Below are positions 53,445-61,500 of a stretch of DNA of 64,000 nt, piece by piece (position 1 is the stretch's first letter; each line of letters begins with the position of its first letter). Under the pieces are notes generated by a model that worked only from the letters and a program-made list of their open reading frames with translations, made no database searches and was not told the origin of the DNA. This DNA is from Phycisphaerales bacterium (GTDB lineage: Bacteria; Planctomycetota; Phycisphaerae; Phycisphaerales; UBA1924), in NCBI GenBank assembly GCA_016699835.1, contig CP064987.1, positions 248,001-312,000 of the forward strand. Reading direction: 5' to 3'. Made by a program: the position numbers and the translations under genes.

Positions 53445-54173
53445 CTATGCCCGCATCCGGCGCTGGAGCGGGAAGCAGGTCTGGGCGATGTTGAGGCAAT
53501 GGCGATCGCTGAGGCGGGCGAAGCCGGAATAGGCATGGTCTACCTGTGAGGCGAGGTCGGTGGTGTGGAGCCCCATCTTGCTCGCGAGGCCGGCGCTGGA
53601 GTTCAGGATCGCGTCCACGCCCGGGCGGTCGCACTCGAAGTGGTAGATGAAACCGAAGGTGCGCAGGCCGACCTTGTACGCCGCGTTCTTGGTGCCCTTG
53701 GAACTCGCGAGGAGTGTCGCGCCGGGGGGCAGCGCGGTGATCTCCTGCTCGCAGGCGTAGAACTGCTGCGAGTTCCAAGCGATTCCGGCGAGGATGGTCT
53801 CGGTCTGGCCTGGGATGGTGATCGAGGTGGCGCGGAAGCCGACCTCGGGGGTGGCCTTGGGGGCGACCGTGCCGCCGAGCGAGTGGGCGATGAGTTGGGC
53901 CCCGAGGCAGATGCCGATGACGGGCAACTGGGCCTCGTGGCATCGTTTGATGAACTCGGCCTCGGCCTGCATCCACGCGAGCGAGGCGATGTCGGTGACG
54001 TTCATCGGGCCGCCGAGGATGATCAGGCCATCGACGTCGTCGAGATCGTGGGGAACAGCTCCCGAGACCTTGTCGAGCCTGCGGATGTCGAGTGTGAGGC
54101 CGTGGTCACGGAGCGTGAGCCCGAGGCGGCCCGGGGTCGAGATGTCCGAGTGCTGGAAGACGATGATGGGCAT
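53445..54173 (-). CDS. Class I glutamine amidotransferase-like protein (GMP synthase type)
   Basis: 242 residues. The fold signature LIILGGPMNV, nucleophile elbow GICLGAQLIAHSLGG (Cys) and the GFIYHFECD His/Glu pair (where GuaA has HPE) give a complete triad. Stand-alone proteins of this type often hydrolyse gamma-glutamyl compounds or act on unknown substrates. The next gene, a DNA glycosylase, starts 3 bp after its stop. The role of the pairing is unclear. Confidence 0.85.
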   Translation of the reverse strand: MPIIVFQHSDISTPGRLGLTLRDHGLTLDIRRLDKVSGAVPHDLDDVDGLIILGGPMNVTDIASLAWMQAEAEFIKRCHEAQLPVIGICLGAQLIAHSLGGTVAPKATPEVGFRATSITIPGQTETILAGIAWNSQQFYACEQEITALPPGATLLASSKGTKNAAYKVGLRTFGFIYHFECDRPGVDAILNSSAGLASKMGLHTTDLASQVDHAYSGFARLSDRHCLNIAQTCFPLQRRMRA

Positions 54174-54206
54174 GGGCCGATGGTATGGGTGTTGGATTGA
54201 GTGTGT

Positions 54207-54896
54207 TCAAGGCGTCGAGCGATGCCACACGGCGATCTCGCTCACCGGTTTCCGGTGGATGTCGGGCACGCGGCAGCCTTCGGCGGGATATCCCACGGGG
54301 ATCAGGAGATACGCCCGCTCGTTCGAAGGGCGATTAAGAATCGAGGCGAGGAAGCCCATGGGGCTGGGCGTGTGCGTGAGCGTGCTCAGCCCGGCGAAGT
54401 GGCACGCGGCGAGGAAGAAGCCGACGGCGATGCCGACGGACTCGTTCACGTAGTAGACCTGGCCCTGCGTGCCCTGGTCGTTGGGATCGTCCTTGGCGAG
54501 TTTGAAAACGGCGACGAGCCAGGGTGCGGTCTCGAGGAAGGGCTTTCGCCAGTCGGTGCCCAGGGGGGCGAGGTCCTGGAGCCACTCTTGCGGGGCGCGA
54601 CGTGAGTAGAACTCGCGTTCCTCGGCTTCGGCGGCCTCGCGGATACGGGACTTCATCGCTGGATTGGCGATGGCGACGAAGCGCCAGGGCTGCTTGTTGG
54701 CGCCGCTGGGGGCGCTCCCGGCGGCCTCAATGCAGGCAGCGATGGCGGCCTCGGAGACGGGACGATCCGAGAACTCGCGAATGGAACGGCGCTGGCGGAT
54801 CACGTCACGAAACTGGCGAGCGCACGCCTCGGGAGCGTTTCCTGGAACAAACGGCGTGAAGGGAATCGAACTCGGCGGCGTGGAGGGCTGATCCAT
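54207..54896 (-). CDS. Nitroreductase family protein
   Basis: 229 residues from the ATG at 54896 (an in-frame ATG at 54920 is possible). Family pattern: RQRRSIREFSDRPVSEAAI (FMN phosphate contacts), AAGSAPSGANKQPWRFVAI, YVNESVGIAVGFFLAACHFAG and the C-terminal LIPVGYPAEGC. It uses FMN and NAD(P)H to reduce nitro, quinone or halogenated aromatic compounds; the natural substrate is unknown. It lies 33 bp upstream of the amidotransferase on the same strand, so the three genes may form one transcript. Confidence 0.9.
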   Translation of the reverse strand: MDQPSTPPSSIPFTPFVPGNAPEACARQFRDVIRQRRSIREFSDRPVSEAAIAACIEAAGSAPSGANKQPWRFVAIANPAMKSRIREAAEAEEREFYSRRAPQEWLQDLAPLGTDWRKPFLETAPWLVAVFKLAKDDPNDQGTQGQVYYVNESVGIAVGFFLAACHFAGLSTLTHTPSPMGFLASILNRPSNERAYLLIPVGYPAEGCRVPDIHRKPVSEIAVWHRSTP

Positions 54897-55011
54897 GGTC
54901 AAGCCTATAGCCCGTCCCATAAACGGGTGGTGGGATTGTGCTGATTGGGGCGGCATACTGATCGCACGCGGCATGAAGGACCACGCGGATCTCGACGATA
55001 TCGAGGGCACT

Positions 55012-55503
55012 ATGAGCGCTGGACCCACTCCATCGAACGGCCCTGAGAAGACCCCACCCCAATCGGCGGAGGCGCCCGCCTCCAGTCCGCCAGTGGTTCG
55101 CGTCACCATCAAGGCGTCGGGCATCACGAGCACGGGCGGGAACGACAAGTACTCGAACCTGATCAACCAGCGCCGTCACGGGCGCGTGCGGTGCCAGAAC
55201 GTGCACTGCAATCTCGGCGATGTGCAGGACATCTCGGCGAGCGGGATGCGGATCATCACGCGCTGGAAACCGCCTGGCCCGAACCACGTCTTCCCGATCG
55301 AGATCGACAGCATCGACGGGCTGATCGTGCTCGAGGCTCGGGCGATGTGGTCCAAGCGCGTCGGCTGGTTCAAGCGCGAGATCGGGCTTCGCTTCGAGAG
55401 CGTGCCGCGTGACGCGTCGGAGGCCCTGGCCCGGCTGGCGCGGGCGGCGGCATACAACGAGACCATCCGCCCGGACATCGACAAGTTCCGTCACGCGTCC
55501 TGA
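55012..55503 (+). CDS. PilZ domain protein
   Basis: 163 residues from the ATG at 55012, chosen for GAGG six bases upstream; ATG 54973 adds 13 residues. After a Pro/Ser-rich lead of about 50 residues the PilZ domain has the c-di-GMP motif RRHGRVR (RxxxR) and DISASGMRI (D/NxSxxG), then WFKREIGLRFESV. It should bind cyclic di-GMP and signal to an unknown target. It diverges from the nitroreductase and ends at a bidirectional terminator. Confidence 0.85.
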   Translation: MSAGPTPSNGPEKTPPQSAEAPASSPPVVRVTIKASGITSTGGNDKYSNLINQRRHGRVRCQNVHCNLGDVQDISASGMRIITRWKPPGPNHVFPIEIDSIDGLIVLEARAMWSKRVGWFKREIGLRFESVPRDASEALARLARAAAYNETIRPDIDKFRHAS

Positions 55504-55528
55504 GGTCTTGAGGCTCCACCACGGAAAC

Positions 55529-55561
55529 AAGAAAGCCCGCGGGACGGCCCGCGGGCTTTTT
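55529..55561. terminator. Bidirectional terminator
   Basis: A perfect 12-bp stem (55532-55543 with 55548-55559; AAAGCCCGCGGG/CCCGCGGGCTTT) and loop ACGG, then TTTTT on plus and TTTCTTG on minus. It serves the PilZ gene and the giant surface-protein gene. Confidence 0.9.
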
Positions 55562-55581
55562 CATGGCGTGAGCGACGCGTC

Positions 55582-58500
55582 TTAGATCTGTCCGAGCACT
55601 CGATCGAGCAGCGAGACCGAGTCCTGGCGTCCGAGGTAGAAACTGGTGTTGGTGATGGTGTCGAAGCGGTCGGATAGATCTCGATTGTTCGTGGGCACGG
55701 TGTAGGCCTGGCCGGCGCCGGGGCGATTGGCCACCGAGTCGGCGGCGAAGGGGTCGAAGGTGCCGCCGACGCCGTTGTCGGACGTGATCCGCAGGCCGAG
55801 GAGTTCTCCCGCGCGGCGGGCCGTCGCCGCGGTGAGGGCCTGGACGAAGTTGTCGAGATCGGCCTGGCTTGGGGTCAACCCCAGGGAGCCGAAGGACGGG
55901 GCAAAGATGACGGCCTCGTCCTCGGGGTCGGCATTGAAGGGATCGGAGTGCTCAGAGAAGCCGAACGGCTGGGTGAGCGACGGACCCTCAAAGATGAGCG
56001 TCATGGGATCGGACGACGACGTGAGGAAGATGGTGGAGAAGGGCTGGAACTCGAAATCGGCGGCGTTGGTGGAGAAGTTCGCGTCGAAACCGGCGTTCTG
56101 ACCCAGAGCGCCCTGGAAAAGGGCGTTGAGCGAGGCGACGAGTTGCTGGCGGATGTAGTCGTCGGCGGACTGCGTCCCCACGACGACGCCGTTGAACCCG
56201 AGAGTCGAGGCGGAGAAGGGGATGAGTGAGGTCGCGAGACCCGCGGGCTCGAGCCAGTTGATCGTGCCGCCGTTGGTCTCGATGAGGAAGTTCTGGGTGC
56301 CGCGGGTGATTTGGCCCTGGCCCTGGGTGACGATCTCGACGGTGTAGTCGGTGTTGTTGACGCCCTGGATATAGAGGGCGAAGGTGCCGGCCTGTCCCGG
56401 CGTGTCGAACCGCTCGGGGACGATGAAATCGATGAAGAAGTCGCCCGAGGCGTCGTAGCCATAAGTCGTCGATGAACTGGAGGCGATCGTGCGCGGGCCG
56501 TCGGCGGCGATCGGAGTGAAGTCGCTCGGCGAGAAGACCATCACCGCGTCGTCGATGGACGAGGAGGCGGAGGTGTCGAAGAGGCCGAACTGGACCTCGC
56601 CTGAGGTGAGGAAGCCGAGATCGGCACCGGTGCGCGCCAGGCGGAGGGTGATCCGCATGCGTGTGCCCGGGACGATCGGGTCGCGGTTGTTGAGGTGGTA
56701 GACATCGACGTCGGCGACGGGGAGATTCGGGACGCCCGCGCGGCCGGCCGGGCCGATCGAGGAGTTGATCACTGTGGACTGCGACCCGGCGGAACTCGAG
56801 GTGGTGATGCCGTGCCCGTTGGTCCCGGTGACAACGTCGTCGGCGGTCCCCAGGATAGCATCGGCGCCCGCGGCCACGGTAAAGGTGGTATCGCCAACCA
56901 CGATGGAGCCGAGGTCGTCGGCGGTGCCGAAGTTGCCGTCGGGCCCGGCGAAGAGCGTGGAACCCGGAGCGGTGGCGATGGACTGGCCATCGGCGGAATC
57001 GGTGGTGCTGGTGAAGCCCGTGTTGTGGTCGTCGAAGACATCGATGGTGAAGGAGTAGTCCCCGACGCCGCCGGGGATCGGATCGAGTGTCTGGAGGTCG
57101 CCCTGGCCGGGTAGGGAATCGAGATTGGTCACCACGATGGTGTAGAGGCCTGTTCTCTTCACGAGCAGGGCGCGCGTCTCGGTGCCGACGGGAAGATCGA
57201 CCGCGTCGGCGGGGGTCACCGCGACGCCATCGGGATCGAGGACAAGGAAGTTGGCCAGGTTGGCCGAGCCGGTGAGAGGCGAGATCCGGAGGATCTGGCC
57301 TTCGATGAGCGTGATGGTGTAGGCATCGGTGTCGGCGGAGGTCGAGAAAAGCGGGTTGTGGTCGGGATTGTCGCCGATGAATCCGCGGATGGTGATGGGC
57401 GTGTTGACTTCGGGGAGACCGTCGGGGTCGCTGGGATTATCGAGGAGGAGATCGAGCGAGATTGGTGCGTAGAGATCGACGCGACCGAGCGCGGTGTTGA
57501 AGACCTCGGCCTGGGCGCGATCGCCGGCGTCTCCGACGATGCCGTGTCCGCGGTAGTTGTCGCCGGGGAGGGAGACGCCGTCGCCGTTGCCATCGACACG
57601 AGCGGCGAGGGATCGGCCACGGAGGATCTCGCGGTCGAGTTCGAAGCGGTAGACGCCGGGGCCTGGGATTCCGGGCACGGAAGGAAGATTCGCGGAGGTC
57701 ACGTCGCGACTGAAAGTAATGACCGCGGCGTTGGTTGTGTTGTTGTAGGAGACGTTGAAGTCGATCGATTCGATCAGGCGGATCGTCTGGGCGCCATTGC
57801 CACGGACCTCGAGGACCGAGAGGGCGCTGGAGATCGTGCTGGCGTTGACGGGCTGATTGAACTGGAGCGTGGCGGTGAAGGTCGTGCCGCTTGTGCCCCA
57901 GACGATATCGGTGACCTGGAGATCGGCGGGGGCGAGTTTGCCCTTCTGGGCGTCGGTCGCGAAGTTGCCGATGGGGTTGGTGACGTTCTGGCCGGCGAGG
58001 CGGACGGTGCCCAGCGTGCCGCTGGAGGCGATGCGGTAGGACTCGCCCAAGCGGGTGGAGCCGACCTGGTTGCCGGAGATGTTGACGCTCCCGATCGTGG
58101 AGAGACCGCCAGCGACGGAGTCGTCGGCCGTCCCGAAGAACCCATCGGGCCCGCGGAGGAAGCCCGCGATGATGTCGGACTCCTGGAAGTTGCCGTTGAT
58201 CGTGACGTTGCCGATGGAGCCGGCGCCGGCGCGATCGGCGGCGAGACCCGTGCCGCCATAGAAGCCGTCGGTTCCCAGATCAACACCGCCGAGGATGGCC
58301 GAGTCGAAGAACGAGCCGTTGACCGTGGCGGTGGTGAGGGACTTGCCAACCGAGACGACAGTTGTGCGGACCTCGCCCGAGGTGAAGGAGCCGAGTGAGC
58401 CGCCGACGCGGAAGGTCGAGCGTTCGGCCGTGCCGGTGATGTTGATGGCCGCAGCGTCGCGATCGATAGAGATCGCGCCGCGGGCGCCGTTACGAAGGGC

Positions 58501-61500
58501 GATGGTCCCCGCGGAGAGAGCGAAGACATTGACATCGTTGACGACGGCGGGATTCACGTTGCCGAACGCCCCGTTGACGGTGAAGGTCTGGATGGTGCGT
58601 GCGGAAATCTGGGCGGCGGTCAGATCGTCGAAGGTGAAGGCGTTGACGTTGCCGCCGATGGAGATCCTGCCGGTCGTGGCGACCGAGGTGAAGCGGGCGT
58701 TGTTGACGTTGCCGTCGATCACAACGTCGGACCCGCCGGCGAGTCCGGGGTTCACGGTGAGCGTGCCCAGTGAAGCGTCGTCGTTCGAGACGATGTCGAA
58801 GTTGGTCAGTGAGGCAAGAGTCGAGGAGACGGTGAGCGACGAGGCCGTGGTCGTGCTGCGGAGCGTGACCTTGAGGATGTTGGAATCGAAGAAGGCCTGG
58901 CCGGGGCCGGAGAATGTGAGCGTGACCGTGCCGCCACCGATGTTGAAAGTCTGCGTGCCGCTGAACTGGGTGCCGGGGATACCGATGCCCGAGTCGATGG
59001 CGGGATCGCTGGTGGCGATGCCCGCGGCGGCGACGCTGAGTTTCGCGTTGTTCGCGACAGCGGAAGAGATCGTGTCGCCATAGGCCGTGACGTTAGTCGC
59101 GGTCCCGGCGATGTTGATCGCGTTGATGAAGGAGAGGCCCGGGGCGACGCGGTCGTCGACGGTGTTGTACACGCCGTCGGCGCCGGCGAGGATGCCCGCG
59201 GAGAAGGAGGTGTTGGAGGCCGAGCCCGAGATGGAGACGGTCGCGATGTCGCCAGACTTGATGAGGTCCGCCGCGCTCCCGACGCCGCCCAGGCGGTTGT
59301 CTGACCCGAAGTTCACGACGCCGGCGACGAAGGCGGCGTTGGCGACCGAGCCGGTGATCGAGATGTTGGTGATCGTGTCGCCCGCGGCGAAGACCGTGCC
59401 CACGCCAGGGGTCGCAAAATCGTTCGCGACGCTGCCGTTGATGGCGATCGCGTCGATGGACCGGCCGGCGAAGAAGGTCGCCTCGAACACGCTGCCGCCG
59501 GTGACGCTGAGATTGACAATTTTCTCACCCGCAGAGATCGTCGGGCCTTGCACGTCTGAAGAGATCGCGATGCCCGGCGGGAGTTGATTGCGCAGCGCGT
59601 CGTAGGCGGCGAACTGGCTCAGGTTGGGATTGATGCCGATATCGCCGAAGACGCCATCGGCGCCCGCCGCGACGCGGAGGAGCGTGATGTTTACGTCGGC
59701 GTGGACGTTGCCGTAGAGGTTGCCGTTGGTGATGACAAGGCTGGCGATGGAGGCGGAGTAGGCCGCGATGGTCCGGCCCGGGAGGAAGGAGCCGTCGGTG
59801 ATCGTGACGGAGTTGATCCCGCCCGAGTAGCTGATGATGTCGCCGCCGAAGTCGCCGCGGATCGCAACATTGTTGATAGCGCCAAAGGCGATGATGGAGC
59901 CTTCGCCGGCCTCGGCCTTGCCGATCTTACTGGACGACGAGTTCATCGAGACGGTGCCGATCGTCCCACCGACGCGGAGGTCGGCGTACAGCCGCCCGGT
60001 CGAGGCCGTCGCCGTGGAGAGATCGCCTCGAACGACGATCGCGGATCGATTCTCCAGGTCGCCGATATGGCGCCCCGCCGTGAGTTCGGAGACATTGCCC
60101 GAGATCGTGCCCGAGATCTTGAGATCCCGGCCTGCGGTGAGGCGGGTGACGTTGCCGAAGGTTCCGGTCGTGTCGATCGCCGCTTCGAGGTCGCCCTGCG
60201 TGACACGGATCGAGGTGATCGGGCCGGAGACGGCGACAGAGCCCGAGAAGAGGTCGCGTGTGGTGATGGAATCGATGCGCCCGTCGGGCCCGGAGACCTC
60301 GATGCGGGTGTTGGCGATGCGCTCGCCCGTGGTGAAGTTCTGGATCGGACCCGAGACGATGAACTCGGAACTCTCCACGCTGATTCCCGCGTTGAGCGTG
60401 GGGAGACGGCCGAGGACGAAGGAACTGGACTTGATCCGCTCGGCGACCTGCACGTTCTGCAGCGTGTTGGCGACTCCGACGATCGAGCGCGAGATGTTGC
60501 GGGCCTGGATGCGCCCGGTGACCGAGCCGACGACGTTGATCGTCAGGTCGTTCATGTTCTGGGCGATGGTGAGATTCTCGAGATTCTCCGGCGTGGAGAT
60601 GAGATTGTCCCGCACCTTGAGGATCGGGCCCTCGAGCGTGCTGTTCCGCGTGCCCAGGAAGCTGATATTGCGGATTCGCCCGAAGATCCGCGTCGTCGAG
60701 GCGTCGTAGTAGCCGTTGTTGAGCGAGAAGTTGTTGAGCGTTCTCCCTCGCATGTTCGAGCGATAGAAGTTGGTGTTGGTCCCGATGACCTCGTTGATGT
60801 CACCCGTCGGGAGGGCCGGCTGGGTGAAGAGGTACGACTGCCACCACGTGTCGATGCCCGCGGCGTTGATGTCCGCGTCGATGATCGAGCCGTTGCTGAT
60901 CTCGATGCGGCCGATGCCTTGCGTCTCGCCATCGACCTGCGGGTCGTTGGCGTTGGACGCGACGATCGGGCCGGAGAGGATGACGCCGCTGGGTCGTGAG
61001 GAATAGATGCGGCCGATATCGTCGATGGCGAAGATGCCGGCGCTGGCGAAGGGCGAATCGACCGTGTTGCGCAGGCCATCGCCGATGTTGATCTGGCTGA
61101 TATCGCCCGCGTAGATGGAGCCAACGACACCGTCGAACGCGCCGAAGGGCGTCACGCCATCGGAGTTCGCGTTGATGGAAGCGATCTCGCCGTCGCGCGC
61201 GGTGGTCCCGGGCACATCGGAGGGCGCGGTCTGGAGGATCACGTCGCCGACCGAGCGAGCGACGTTGATCGCGGCGATCCCGCCGTTGCGAACGACCAGC
61301 CCATTGAGGAACTCGTCGAAGGGAACGCCGAGGTCCTCGAGGTAGGCATTGCCCGTGGCAATGGAGTCGTCGTCGAGCGGGCGATAGATGTTCCCGTTGT
61401 AGTTCGTGACGATGGAGTCGGTGTTGACGCCCAATGGACCGCCGACGCCACCCTGAAGGCCGTCCACCACGCCGAGTTCCACGCCAATGCGGCGCGGTCC

